Positions 41,690 to 50,945 of a stretch of 64,000 nucleotides of DNA are shown here, piece by piece. The notes under the pieces are model-generated. The model was not told the DNA's origin and searched no databases. It was given only the letters and a program-made list of their open reading frames with translations. This DNA is from Sphingomonas naphthae (lineage in GTDB: Bacteria; Pseudomonadota; Alphaproteobacteria; Sphingomonadales; Sphingomonadaceae): contig NZ_CP117411.1 of the NCBI RefSeq assembly GCF_028607085.1, positions 868,001 through 932,000 of the forward strand. The letters are read 5' to 3'. The translations under genes and the position numbers were made by a program. Each line of letters opens with the position of its first letter. Positions within the stretch are counted from its first letter, which is position 1.

Positions 41690-43978
41690 ATGACCGAGCA
41701 GAAATCGGACGAGCCCGAGATTAAGCCGTTCGCCGGGCCGGCGGGCGGCTGGGGATCGGTGCGGTCGCTGGCGGAGATCATGCCGCGCGAAAAGATAGCG
41801 CCCGGCACGCTCGTCGAACTCGGCCGGCAGAACAAGCCCGACGGTTTCGCCTGCGTCAGCTGCGCCTGGCCCAAGCCCGCCGACCATCATCCGTTCGAAT
41901 TCTGCGAGGAAGGCGCCAAGGCGACCGCATGGGAACTGACCACCCTGCGCACCACGCCCGATTTCTTCGCCGCGCATACGCTCACGGAACTGCGCGGCTG
42001 GCGCGATTACGATCTGGAGCAGCACGGCCGCCTGACCCACCCGCTGCGCTACGATCCCGCGACCGACAAATATGTCGCCTGTAGCTGGGCCGAAGCCTTC
42101 GACGGCATTGGCGCCGCGCTGAAGCCGATCGATCCCAAGGCTGTGGTGTTCTATTCGTCAGGCCGCACCAGTCTCGAAGCCTCCTACATGTACGGGCTGA
42201 TGGCGCGCATGTTCGGCAACCAGAACCTGCCCGACAGCTCCAACATGTGCCACGAATCCACCTCGGTCGGCCTGAAGGCGGCGATCGGCGTGCCGGTCGG
42301 CACGACGCAGCTCGAGGATTTCAAGCATTGCGACGCGATCCTGTTCTTCGGCCAGAATGTCGGGTCGAACGCGCCGCGTATGCTGCACGACCTGCGTGCC
42401 TGCCGGAAGCGCGGGGTGGAGATCATCACCTTCAATCCGCTCAAGGAACGGGGGCTGGAACGCTTCACCGATCCGCAGAACCCGATCGAGATGGCGACCC
42501 TGGCCGAGACGAACATCTCGACCCAATATCATCAGGTGCGCGCCGGCGGCGATATCGCGGCGATGACCGGGATCGCCAAATATCTGATCGAGTGGGACGA
42601 TGCGGCGCGGGCGGCAGGCGAACCCGAGGTGCTGGATCACGCCTTCATCAAGGCCCACACCAACGGTTTCCCCGCCTTCGCCGCCACGGTCCGCGCCGCC
42701 GAATGGGACGCGATCGAGCGCGAATCCGGTCTGGCGAGGGCAGAACTGGAGGAAAGCGCCAAGGTCTATGCGAAGGCCAAAGCGGTCATGGCGATCTACG
42801 GCATGGGGCTGACCCAGCATGTGAAGGGCGTCGAGAATGTCCGCATGGTCGTCAACCTGCTGCTGATGCGCGGGAATATCGGCAAGCCGGGTGCGGGGCC
42901 GACGCCGGTGCGCGGCCATTCCAATGTGCAGGGCCAGCGCACCGTCGGCATCACGGAGAAGACCGATCTGGTCCCGGTCGACAGGCTCGAGGCGCGATAT
43001 GGGTTCATCGCGCCGCGCGAGAAGGGGCTCGATACGGTCGAGAGTTGCCGGGGGGTGATCGACGGATCGGTGAAGGCGTTCGTGGCGCTGGGCGGCAATT
43101 TCCTGCGTGCCGTGCCGGAGACCGCGGCGATGGAGGCGGCCTGGCCGAACCTGGACCTCTCGGTGCAGATCGCGACCAAGCTCAACCGCAACCATCTGGT
43201 GCCGGGCAAGCTCACCTATCTGTTGCCCTGCCTGGGCCGGATCGAGGAGGACGTGCAGGCGAGCGGCCCGCAGGCGGTGTCGGTCGAGGATTCGACCAGC
43301 TGCATCCACGGCTCGCGCGGCAAGGTGGCGCCGGCCAGCCCGCACCTCCTGTCCGAACCGGCGATCGTCGCCGAGATCGCCAAGCGCATCTTGCCCGCCA
43401 ATCCCAGGGCCGATTGGGACGGCTGGGTCGCCGATTACGCCACAATCCGCGCGTCGATCGCCGAAACCTATCCGGATGTGTTCAAGGATTATGAAGCCAA
43501 CCTCTTCAAGCCGGGCGGCATGTGGAAGGGTAACAAGGCTTCCGAACGCATCTGGCTGACCGAGAGCGGCAAGGCCGAGTTCCACACGCCGGCCGGGCTT
43601 TCCGCCACCGGCTTCGCGGACGCGGCCGGGCGCTACCGGCTGATGACCTTGCGCTCCAACGACCAGTTCAACACCACCATCTACGGCTATCACGATCGCT
43701 TTCGCGGGGTGAAGGGCACGCGCGACGTGCTGTTCATCAACGCCGCCGACATGGCCGCCGCCGGGCTGACGGAGGGCCAGATCGTCGCGCTGGAAAGCGA
43801 TGCGGGGGACGGCGTCGCCCGCCGCCGTGACGGCCTGATCGTCACGCCCTACGACATCCCAGCCGGATGCCTCGGCGCTTATTATCCCGAGTGCAACGGC
43901 CTGATCCCGGTGGAGCATCATGCCGAGCAGAGCCATGTCCCGGCCGCCAAATCGGTGCCGGTGAGGATCGTCGCCTGA
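41690..43978 (+). CDS. FdhF/YdeP-family molybdopterin oxidoreductase
   Basis: A 762-residue bis-MGD enzyme of the FdhF/YdeP family. The N-terminus has Cys55-x2-Cys58 (GFACVSCAWP) rather than the full [4Fe-4S] four-Cys motif. Typical family blocks include SGRTSLEASYMYGLMAR, SSNMCHEST and FFGQNVGSNAPRM. The C-terminal domain closes with a dinucleotide-binding fold. YdeP is tied to acid resistance and formate-like chemistry in enterobacteria, but its reaction is not established. The ATG at 41690 follows GGGAACAG. fdhD and mobA follow closely in the same direction, consistent with its maturation needs. Confidence 0.87.
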   Translation: MTEQKSDEPEIKPFAGPAGGWGSVRSLAEIMPREKIAPGTLVELGRQNKPDGFACVSCAWPKPADHHPFEFCEEGAKATAWELTTLRTTPDFFAAHTLTELRGWRDYDLEQHGRLTHPLRYDPATDKYVACSWAEAFDGIGAALKPIDPKAVVFYSSGRTSLEASYMYGLMARMFGNQNLPDSSNMCHESTSVGLKAAIGVPVGTTQLEDFKHCDAILFFGQNVGSNAPRMLHDLRACRKRGVEIITFNPLKERGLERFTDPQNPIEMATLAETNISTQYHQVRAGGDIAAMTGIAKYLIEWDDAARAAGEPEVLDHAFIKAHTNGFPAFAATVRAAEWDAIERESGLARAELEESAKVYAKAKAVMAIYGMGLTQHVKGVENVRMVVNLLLMRGNIGKPGAGPTPVRGHSNVQGQRTVGITEKTDLVPVDRLEARYGFIAPREKGLDTVESCRGVIDGSVKAFVALGGNFLRAVPETAAMEAAWPNLDLSVQIATKLNRNHLVPGKLTYLLPCLGRIEEDVQASGPQAVSVEDSTSCIHGSRGKVAPASPHLLSEPAIVAEIAKRILPANPRADWDGWVADYATIRASIAETYPDVFKDYEANLFKPGGMWKGNKASERIWLTESGKAEFHTPAGLSATGFADAAGRYRLMTLRSNDQFNTTIYGYHDRFRGVKGTRDVLFINAADMAAAGLTEGQIVALESDAGDGVARRRDGLIVTPYDIPAGCLGAYYPECNGLIPVEHHAEQSHVPAAKSVPVRIVA

Positions 43979-43988
43979 GCGGCCGACG

Positions 43989-44768
43989 ATGACCGCGAGC
44001 GTAAGCGCCGCTTTCACGCGCCTGTCGGCCGATAGCGCGGTGGAGCGGATGAAGCGCGCGCTGGCTGTCGAGGCGCCCGTCGCCATCGAGATCAACGGGC
44101 TGGGCTATGCGGTATTGATGGCCAGCCCAATCGACCTGATCGACCTGGCCTATGGCTTTCTGCTGACCGAGCGATTGATCGAATGGGCGGGCGAGATCGT
44201 CGATGTCGAACCGCACGAGACGGAAGCCGGCTACATCCTGCGGATCACCGCCGCGCGGCCCGTCAGCGATCGCCTCGCCCAGCGTGTCCGTCATCGCACG
44301 TCGGATGCCTCCTGCGGCTTGTGCGGGATCGAAAATCTGGAACAGGCGCTTCGCCCGCTGCCAGTGCTGGCGAACCGTTGGACGGGCTCGGACGCCGCCA
44401 TCTTCGCCGCGCTGGATCGGCTGAAGGACGGGCAGCCCCTCAATCGCGAGACCGGCGCCGTCCATGCCGCCGCTCTATGCTCGGACGACGGGATGATCCT
44501 CGATGTGCGTGAGGATGTCGGCCGCCACAACGCCTTCGACAAATTGATCGGCGCGATGCTGCGCGCCGGCCAAGGATGGGGCGATGGTTTCGCCCTGCTC
44601 ACCTCGCGCTGCTCCTACGAACTGGTCGAAAAGGCCGTCCTGTCCGGCTGCCCGATGCTCGCGACCATCTCCGCCCCCACCGACCTCGCTGTCCGCCGCG
44701 CGGCCGAAGCCGGCCTCGCCCTCCGCGTTCTCGCCCGGCCAGATTTCTGCCTGGCGACCACGCCATGA
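43989..44768 (+). CDS. fdhD: Formate dehydrogenase accessory sulfurtransferase FdhD
   Basis: A 259-residue FdhD protein with the catalytic Cys109-x2-Cys112 (ASCGLCG) and a C-terminal GDP-like cofactor-binding half (VREDVGRHNAFDKLIG, TSRCSYELVEKA). FdhD transfers sulfur to the molybdenum site of formate dehydrogenase-type enzymes before they become active. It follows the YdeP-type gene by 10 bases and overlaps mobA by 4, so it supplies the sulfido ligand to that enzyme. This pairing supports the view that the YdeP-type protein needs a sulfurated cofactor. Confidence 0.92.
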   Translation: MTASVSAAFTRLSADSAVERMKRALAVEAPVAIEINGLGYAVLMASPIDLIDLAYGFLLTERLIEWAGEIVDVEPHETEAGYILRITAARPVSDRLAQRVRHRTSDASCGLCGIENLEQALRPLPVLANRWTGSDAAIFAALDRLKDGQPLNRETGAVHAAALCSDDGMILDVREDVGRHNAFDKLIGAMLRAGQGWGDGFALLTSRCSYELVEKAVLSGCPMLATISAPTDLAVRRAAEAGLALRVLARPDFCLATTP

Positions 44769-45286
44769 TCCTTGGCGCCGTCCTCGCTGGAGGCCGGTCG
44801 AGCCGCTTCGGTTCCGACAAGGCGATGGCGCAACTGCACGGCAGACCGTTGATCGATCATGTGATCGACAGCCTTGCCACCGTCACGTCGCACATCGTGG
44901 TATGCGGCCGCCCCTATGGCGGCTGGACGAGCCTCGCCGACCGCCCCGCACCCGATCTGGGTCCGCTGGGCGGCCTTGCCGCCGCGCTGCACCATGCTGC
45001 CACCAACGGCTTCGATCGGGTCATCACCGCGCCCTGCGATACGCCCCTTCTGAGCGAAAGCCTGCTGATCCGGTTGCGCGACGCCGAGGGCGATGCCTGC
45101 CTTGCCGACCTGCCCGTCATCGGCATCTGGCGGAGCGGGGCCACGGCGCGACTGGAGGCCCATTTGCGCACCACACGCCGGCGATCGATGCGGCATTGGT
45201 CGGAAACGCTCCGGGCGGAATTGCTGCCCCACCCCGCGCCCGCCAACATCAATCGCCCGGCCGATCTGGATTTGCTTCATAGCTGA
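44765..45286 (+). CDS. mobA: Molybdenum cofactor guanylyltransferase
   Basis: A 173-residue nucleotidyltransferase with the GTP-binding start LAGGRSSRFGSDKA (residues 7-20), LGPLGGLAAALHHA and APCDTPLLS. MobA attaches GMP to the molybdenum cofactor, giving the MGD form used by the enzyme two genes upstream. It overlaps fdhD by ATGA (44765-44768). It is slightly shorter than typical MobA. It is the last gene before the IS6 remnant, and about 96 bases separate its stop from that remnant, with no feature seen. Confidence 0.88.
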   Translation: MILGAVLAGGRSSRFGSDKAMAQLHGRPLIDHVIDSLATVTSHIVVCGRPYGGWTSLADRPAPDLGPLGGLAAALHHAATNGFDRVITAPCDTPLLSESLLIRLRDAEGDACLADLPVIGIWRSGATARLEAHLRTTRRRSMRHWSETLRAELLPHPAPANINRPADLDLLHS

Positions 45287-45382
45287 CCGCCGTTTGAGCG
45301 TCGATGAGGGACTGGTTCGGGGCCGTCAGTCTAACGCGAACCGCTCTCCCCACGATGGTGTTCGGTCCATGAGGGCAGGGGA

Positions 45383-46068
45383 CTAGCTTGCGAGCGATTG
45401 CCACTTCGCCAGGGCGGCGGAGCGACGTTCCTAGTAAGTCTGGCGATCGACGAGGTGGCGTTCGAGGTTGAAATGATTGTGGACGTTGGCGTGGACCGAG
45501 GCGAATTTCTGAAGGGTCTTCATTCGCCTGAATCTCAGTATCGCCCGCTCTCGTCGTCGAAAGGGGAGGTGGCTGTTCTCGACGCGGTTGTTAGCCCAGC
45601 GACCGACCTCTTGCTTCTCGGCATTGCCCAAGTCGTTCATCGCCGCGCAATAGGAGCGCAGACCATCGGTGGTAATGGCCTCCGGTGACCCGTGGCGCTT
45701 CAGCGCCTTCTTCATGAAGGTGAGAGCCGCATCCTTGTCGCGGGTCTTTGTAATGTAGCTCTCGAGCACCTCACCCTCGTGATCCACGGCTCGCCAGAGG
45801 TAGACCATCTCACCATTCAGCTTCACGTACATCTCGTCCAGGTGCCACCGCCAATGGCGAAACCCGCGCATTCGTGAAATACGCTGCCGACGAATATCGC
45901 CCGCGAACATCGGCCCGGAGCGGTTCCACCAGTGCCGCACCGTTTCATGGCAGATGTCGATCCCGCGTTCGAACAGCAGATCCTCGACGTTTCTCAAACT
46001 AAGCGGAAAGCGCGCATACATCATAACCACGAGGCGGATCGCCCCGGGTGACGAATTGAAATAGCGAA
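45383..46068 (-). mobile_element. IS6-family insertion sequence remnant with near-complete transposase
   Basis: Reverse translation gives a near-complete IS6-family transposase: RYFNSSPGAIRLVVMM, FERGIDICHETVRHWWN, then the DDE region (WHLDEMYVK, ITTDGLRSY) and RWANNRVENSHLPFRRR. An in-frame TAG at 45431-45433 truncates it 15 codons before the ancestral end (ERRSAALAKWQSLAS then TAG at 45383). The expected start codon is also missing, because homology breaks off at about 46068, leaving ATG only at 46024. No terminal inverted repeats were recognised. It may still make a shortened protein, but looks inactive. Confidence 0.82.
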
Positions 46069-46312
46069 GACGTCTTGAAGGAAGTGCTCGTGATCTGCGG
46101 CTCGGTTTGGCCAGATATTGTCGATCGCATGTTCCTGCCACGTTGCCCTGACACCGCCCGCTACCCTCATGCCGAACCACTCCAACATAAACCGGCCCCG
46201 CGGTCGAATAATTTTTTGGGCTGATGGCGTCACGCCCAGACTGATCGCGAAATTTGGCTGAAATCTGGCAAAAACGTCTATCGTACTTGGTCGCCACGCC
46301 AACCCATAGCGC
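46069..46312. other. Intergenic region between IS6 remnant and the catabolic operon
   Basis: No gene was found in this stretch. It is AT-richer than the surroundings (for example AATAATTTTTTGGG near 46209) and leads into the promoter of the TonB receptor gene. It may include the boundary sequence of the inserted segment, but no target-site duplication or IS end could be identified. Confidence 0.5.
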
Positions 46313-46341
46313 TTGACAGATCATTGTATACACGCATACAA
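46313..46341 (+). promoter_or_regulatory. Sigma70-like promoter overlapped by a GntR-type palindrome
   Basis: TTGACA at 46313-46318 is a perfect -35 element. The inverted repeat TTGTAT (46324-46329) / ATACAA (46336-46341) around ACACGC begins five bases later and covers the spacer and the likely -10 region, 17 bases from the -35. TTGTAT/ATACAA arms resemble sites of FCD-type GntR repressors, and such a regulator is encoded at the operon end (58215). The site lies 43-60 bases before the receptor start. Confidence 0.65.
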
Positions 46342-46383
46342 ACATGTGAGAATATAACGATGTTGGAGAGGGTCGTGACAATC

Positions 46384-48717
46384 ATGAGAAAAAGGGGGGG
46401 CTACATTTGGTCGTCTTCGGTCGTCGCTTTGGGGCTGGCTGCGCCGCTTCAAGCGCAGGCGCCTATTCGAGCAACCGCAGCTCCTGATGAGATCGTCGTG
46501 ACCGCGCAGCGGCGGGTCGAGCGGCTTCAGGACGTGCCGATTTCCGCTACCGTCGTGAGCGGAGCGGAACTTCAGAAGAAGAATCTTATCACCTTGGAGC
46601 AACTGACGGCGGAGACGCCGGCCGTGGTCGTCACCAAGGGCGGCGCCGCCAATCGCCTGTCGATTCGGGGCGTCGGCTCGGGTGATAATAACCCCTTGTT
46701 CGAGCAGTCGGTCGCGACATTTGTAGACAACGTCTATCAGGGACGGTCGCGATCGAACGGGGCTGCTTTTCTCGACCTTGCTCGGGTCGAAATTCTAAAG
46801 GGGCCGCAGAGCGTTTATTTCGGAAACAATGCGATTGCCGGTGTTCTCAATATCGTCACTCGCGATCCCGGTGACCGCCTCGAAGGCTATGTTCGCGGAT
46901 CCTACAATTTCGATTTCAACGCTGGCACTGTGGAGGGCGCTGTGGGTGCCCCGCTTACCGAAACACTCGGAATTCGCGTGGCGGGGATCGTGACGCGAGG
47001 TAACGGCTATATTCGCGACCTTGGGCTGGGTGGGCTGCGCATTCCGCGCGTTCGATCCTACGCCGGCCGCGCCACCGTGCGCTGGCAGCCGATCGACGAT
47101 CTGACTTGGACCATTAAAGCAAGTGGCGAACGGAGCCGCCAGACCGGCGCCATCGCTGACGAGATCGCTTATTGTCCGCCCGATCCCTTGTTCACGGCCG
47201 GTGCCACGGGAAGTTGTCTCATCGCGCTCAACAGGGGCGAGGATGTCCGGCTCAACCAGGTCCGCTCCCACAGCCCGGGTCAGGGCATCGACGTCAACAC
47301 GCAAAGCTATGTGTCGTCGCTCAGCTACGACGCGGGGCCGCTCGAACTGTCGTCGATCACCGCCTACGGTCGGACTCGATACACCCAGCGGCTGGATACG
47401 GACGGTACGAGCGCAACACTTACGCATTTCACGACGCCGGAACGCTTCTCGCAGATGAGCCAGGAGTTCCGTGTCGCGACGCGCCGGGATAGCTGGATCG
47501 CGCTGGATGCTGGCGCTTATCTCAATCGCGAGTTTATCCGGGGCGGGGTGAACTACAACTTCACCTCGCTCAACTCTCGGCTCACCGGTCAGTTCGCCGC
47601 GCTCGCGCCTCTCGGGTCATTCGGGCAGTTCGATGATTACCGGCAATGGTCGAAGACCTACGCAACCTATGCTTTCGCTACTTTCCGCCCGACTGCCCAG
47701 CTGACCCTGGCGGTCGGCGGCCGGCAGAGCTGGGTCGATAAATCGATCAGCCTCAACCAGGGTTTCGGCATCTCGCTGGGCTCGTTCGGCAGCATCACGC
47801 CCTATCCGACTGCTACCTTGGAGGCGCTTGGCAGTCGCTTCGGTACCGCTGCGGGTCTTGGCGTCGCAGGCGTACGCCAGGCGCGGCGGTCGGACGCACA
47901 CTTGAGTCCTTCGGCGGTCTTCACCTATCAACCCCGACCGACGCTCAACATATACGCCAAATATACCAACGGCTTCAAAGCCGGCGGTTTCAATGGCCTG
48001 GAGCATACCGGCGCGGCGGCGGCCTTGTCGTTCAATCCCGAATATGTCGATGGCTATGAAGCGGGCATCAAGAGCCAGTGGTTCGACCGCCGCCTCACGT
48101 TGAACCTCGCGGTATTCCGAAACGACTTCAAGGATTTGCAAGTCTCGGTTTCGCAGAATTTCGGTGTCGGCGTCATCAACGTGATCGGTAATGCCGGTGG
48201 CGCGCGGGCGCAGGGCGTCGAAGTGGAGGGGCGCTGGCGCGTGATCAGTGGGCTGACCACCGGTCTCAGCCTGACGTTGCTCGACTCCAAATTCACCGAT
48301 TATCGCAACGCTGGCGGCAACGCGCTCGACGTGCAACAGGGGCGCCCGTTCGTCGACCTGACAGGGGTGCGCACACGCTATGCTCCGAAGTACAGCGGCA
48401 ATTACACGCTCGATTATCTGGCGCCGATCACCAGCGGATTGAAGATGCGGCTCAATGGCAGCGCCTTCTTCACGGATCGATACAATTTCTCGAACAACAA
48501 TGACCCATTCCTCACGCAGGGTAAATACGTCCGCCTGGGGGCCATTCTGGGAATTACCGACACCGATGAACGGTGGGAAGTGTCGCTCGTCGGCAAAAAT
48601 CTGACCAACCGGCTCATCCGCGTCTTCGGGACCAACCTGGCTCAGTCGCGCGGCTCCTATTTGATCGGTACGGACGAACCGCGCAGCATCGCGCTGCAAG
48701 CCAATCTGCGTTTCTGA
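46384..48717 (+). CDS. TonB-dependent outer-membrane receptor of the catabolic operon
   Basis: A 777-residue receptor with a signal peptide ending PLQAQ, the plug start DEIVVTAQRRVERLQDVP, the plug motif EILKGPQSVYFGNNAIAG and a barrel ending SIALQANLRF with aromatic terminus. Start choice: ATG at 46384 gives a normal signal peptide, with GGAGAGG 12 bases upstream; ATG at 46360 would add eight residues. It is the first gene of the co-directional operon and is followed after 14 bases by an MFS transporter, so together they should carry the substrate across both membranes. Confidence 0.88.
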   Translation: MRKRGGYIWSSSVVALGLAAPLQAQAPIRATAAPDEIVVTAQRRVERLQDVPISATVVSGAELQKKNLITLEQLTAETPAVVVTKGGAANRLSIRGVGSGDNNPLFEQSVATFVDNVYQGRSRSNGAAFLDLARVEILKGPQSVYFGNNAIAGVLNIVTRDPGDRLEGYVRGSYNFDFNAGTVEGAVGAPLTETLGIRVAGIVTRGNGYIRDLGLGGLRIPRVRSYAGRATVRWQPIDDLTWTIKASGERSRQTGAIADEIAYCPPDPLFTAGATGSCLIALNRGEDVRLNQVRSHSPGQGIDVNTQSYVSSLSYDAGPLELSSITAYGRTRYTQRLDTDGTSATLTHFTTPERFSQMSQEFRVATRRDSWIALDAGAYLNREFIRGGVNYNFTSLNSRLTGQFAALAPLGSFGQFDDYRQWSKTYATYAFATFRPTAQLTLAVGGRQSWVDKSISLNQGFGISLGSFGSITPYPTATLEALGSRFGTAAGLGVAGVRQARRSDAHLSPSAVFTYQPRPTLNIYAKYTNGFKAGGFNGLEHTGAAAALSFNPEYVDGYEAGIKSQWFDRRLTLNLAVFRNDFKDLQVSVSQNFGVGVINVIGNAGGARAQGVEVEGRWRVISGLTTGLSLTLLDSKFTDYRNAGGNALDVQQGRPFVDLTGVRTRYAPKYSGNYTLDYLAPITSGLKMRLNGSAFFTDRYNFSNNNDPFLTQGKYVRLGAILGITDTDERWEVSLVGKNLTNRLIRVFGTNLAQSRGSYLIGTDEPRSIALQANLRF

Positions 48718-48731
48718 AGGATCAGCCGATC

Positions 48732-50117
48732 ATGACCGGACCGATAGGCCATTTGCAGACGATCGAGGCTCCGGCTGGCGAGGCATCACCCCGGAACCCC
48801 GACGCACGACCATGGACAACGGTCTGGATTCTTACGCTCCTCTACGCGATCGCCTATTTCGACAAACGGCTTATCACACTCCTGATCGATCCGATCCGCG
48901 AGACGATCGGCGCCACGGACCTCCAGATGAGTCTGCTGTCCGGAGCGGCTTTCGTTTCATTCTACGTAATCTTCTCCTTTCCGATCGGCTGGGCGGTCGA
49001 TCGGATGCAACGGCGCAACATCATCTTCTGGGGTGTGGCGAGTTGGTCGGTGTTCGCCGCACTGGGCGGCCTCGCCCGCAGTTTCTGGCAATTGCTCGGC
49101 TCCCGCTTCGGGGTCGGGGCAGGAGAGGCTGCGCTTATGCCGGCCGCGCATTCGATGATCGCGGACCTCTTTCCGCGCGACAAACTATCGCGCGCCCTAG
49201 GTATTTTTACGCTGGGCGCTTTCATCGGCTCCGCTTTGTCGTTCGCGATCGGCGGGACGATGCTGAGTCACTTCAAGCGGGGGGACGGCATCGATCTCCC
49301 TCTGATCGGCTCGATGCTGCCGTGGCAGGCGGTGCTGCTGCTGGCAAGCCTCCCCGGCATTCCCCTGGCGCTGCTTATTTTCGCGGTGCGCGAGCCGCGG
49401 CGTGGCCACGCTAACATGCAGCACCGGAGCAGCGCGGGCGCCGCCACCTACCTGAGGCGGCACGCGGGCTTCTACGCGCTTCACTTCATCGGGTTCAGCA
49501 CACTCGCGATCATGACGGCCGGCGTTTCTTCCTGGCTGCCGACACACATCATGCGAACCTACGGCGAGCCCGTCGGGCGCGTCGGCATGTTGCTGGCGAC
49601 CTTCCAACTGACGGTGGGGCCGCTCGGCATGCTGCTGGTTGCCCGAACGGTCGATCGCATGTTCAGAGCTGGCCAACGGGACATTCACATGATGTTTTAC
49701 GTCTGGGGCGTGCTCGTGCTGGCCGCCGCCGGCATACTCATCGGTCTCGCGCCGAATGCGATCATCGCCTACGTCGGGATCGTCATCTACGATTCCCTGC
49801 ACGGCGGTTTTCTTCCGGTCGCGGGCGCGATTCTGCAACTGACCACGCCCAGCCAGTATCGCGGCCAGGCGACCGCCATTTTCTTCGTATTCTATAATGT
49901 CATGGGGCAAGCATTGGGGCCGATCGCGGTCGCCATGTCGACCGACCTTCTTTTCGGTAGCGATCGGATGATCGGCTCCGCCATCGCACTGACATGCGCG
50001 GTGGTTGGCCCGATCACCGCGCTGCTCCTTCTTCGCAGCCGCCGACCACTTCGCGCGGTACTGGCCGATGCTGAGAGCGTCGCCGCCGTGGTCGCTTCAC
50101 CAAGGGACAATCATTGA
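48732..50117 (+). CDS. MFS transporter of the catabolic operon
   Basis: A 461-residue major facilitator protein with 12 predicted helices, the TM2-TM3 loop GWAVDRMQRRN, and FGVGAGEAALMPAAHS and SMIADLFPRDKLSRALGIF in TM4-TM5. It resembles the ACS/AAHS-type carboxylate importers common in sphingomonads. With the upstream TonB receptor it gives a two-step import route. Its stop overlaps the next SDR start (TGATG at 50115-50119). An organic acid is a reasonable substrate given the downstream enzymes, but this is inference. Confidence 0.87.
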   Translation: MTGPIGHLQTIEAPAGEASPRNPDARPWTTVWILTLLYAIAYFDKRLITLLIDPIRETIGATDLQMSLLSGAAFVSFYVIFSFPIGWAVDRMQRRNIIFWGVASWSVFAALGGLARSFWQLLGSRFGVGAGEAALMPAAHSMIADLFPRDKLSRALGIFTLGAFIGSALSFAIGGTMLSHFKRGDGIDLPLIGSMLPWQAVLLLASLPGIPLALLIFAVREPRRGHANMQHRSSAGAATYLRRHAGFYALHFIGFSTLAIMTAGVSSWLPTHIMRTYGEPVGRVGMLLATFQLTVGPLGMLLVARTVDRMFRAGQRDIHMMFYVWGVLVLAAAGILIGLAPNAIIAYVGIVIYDSLHGGFLPVAGAILQLTTPSQYRGQATAIFFVFYNVMGQALGPIAVAMSTDLLFGSDRMIGSAIALTCAVVGPITALLLLRSRRPLRAVLADAESVAAVVASPRDNH

Positions 50118-50908
50118 TGCACATGTGGGACGATTGGGCGCGCACGGCGCAGCCCCTCAAGGGCAAGGTCGCCATCGTAACGGGAGCGGGGCGCGGTTGT
50201 GGCCGGGCCATCGCACAGGGCCTCGCGGCGGCGGGCGCGAGCGTTTGCTGCGCGGCGCGGTCCAAAAGCGAGATCGCCGAGACGGTAGCGTTGATCGAGG
50301 AGGAGGGCGGCGTCGCTATGGCCTTCGCCGCCGACGTGACCGATCTGCAGAGCGTGACCGCCATGACTCACGCGACAATCGCGGCTTACAGTGGGCTCGA
50401 TCTGATGGTGCTCAGTCATGGCGTCGCGCTGGCTGTCGGTCCAGTCGAGACGACCGATCCGGTGGACTGGCAGCGGACGATCGACGTTAATCTGATCGGT
50501 TCCTATTACTGCATTCGCACCGCCGTTGCGCCAATGAAGGCGCGGGGCGCCGGCAAAATCATCGTCGTCGGATCGGGGCAGGGGCATAATGGCACGGCTT
50601 CGACTTCGGCCTATGCCGCGTCGAAAGCCGGCACCTGGGCATTGACCCGCTCGGTCGCGGCCGAATTGATTGGCTACAATATCAGCGTCAACGAATTGCT
50701 GCCCGGCAATGTCCGCACCCAGCTCTACGAAGACACGTTCGGCCAGGTTATTTCGGCCACCCCGGCTGGCGGGGAGCCGATTTCCTCCAAGCGATCGCAC
50801 GAATGGCTGAAGGCGCCCGAGGACATCGTACCGCTCGCGCTGTTCATGGCTTGCCAGCCCGACATCGGCCCGACCGCGCAGAGCTTCAGCCTGATGCGTC
50901 GCGTCTGA
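50117..50908 (+). CDS. Short-chain dehydrogenase/reductase
   Basis: A 263-residue classical SDR: TGAGRGCGRA at 22-31, catalytic Ser153 region (VGSGQGHNG), Tyr166 and Lys170 (YAASK). The helix after the active site ends with NELLPGNVRTQLYE. It starts at an ATG that shares bases with the MFS stop. In the operon it precedes the LeuC-like gene by 37 bases, so it probably oxidises an alcohol or reduces a ketone just before or after the hydration step. The substrate is not known. Confidence 0.87.
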   Translation: MHMWDDWARTAQPLKGKVAIVTGAGRGCGRAIAQGLAAAGASVCCAARSKSEIAETVALIEEEGGVAMAFAADVTDLQSVTAMTHATIAAYSGLDLMVLSHGVALAVGPVETTDPVDWQRTIDVNLIGSYYCIRTAVAPMKARGAGKIIVVGSGQGHNGTASTSAYAASKAGTWALTRSVAAELIGYNISVNELLPGNVRTQLYEDTFGQVISATPAGGEPISSKRSHEWLKAPEDIVPLALFMACQPDIGPTAQSFSLMRRV

Positions 50909-50945
50909 CGCCGATCGTCTTCATCCCTCACGACGGACATTCCTC

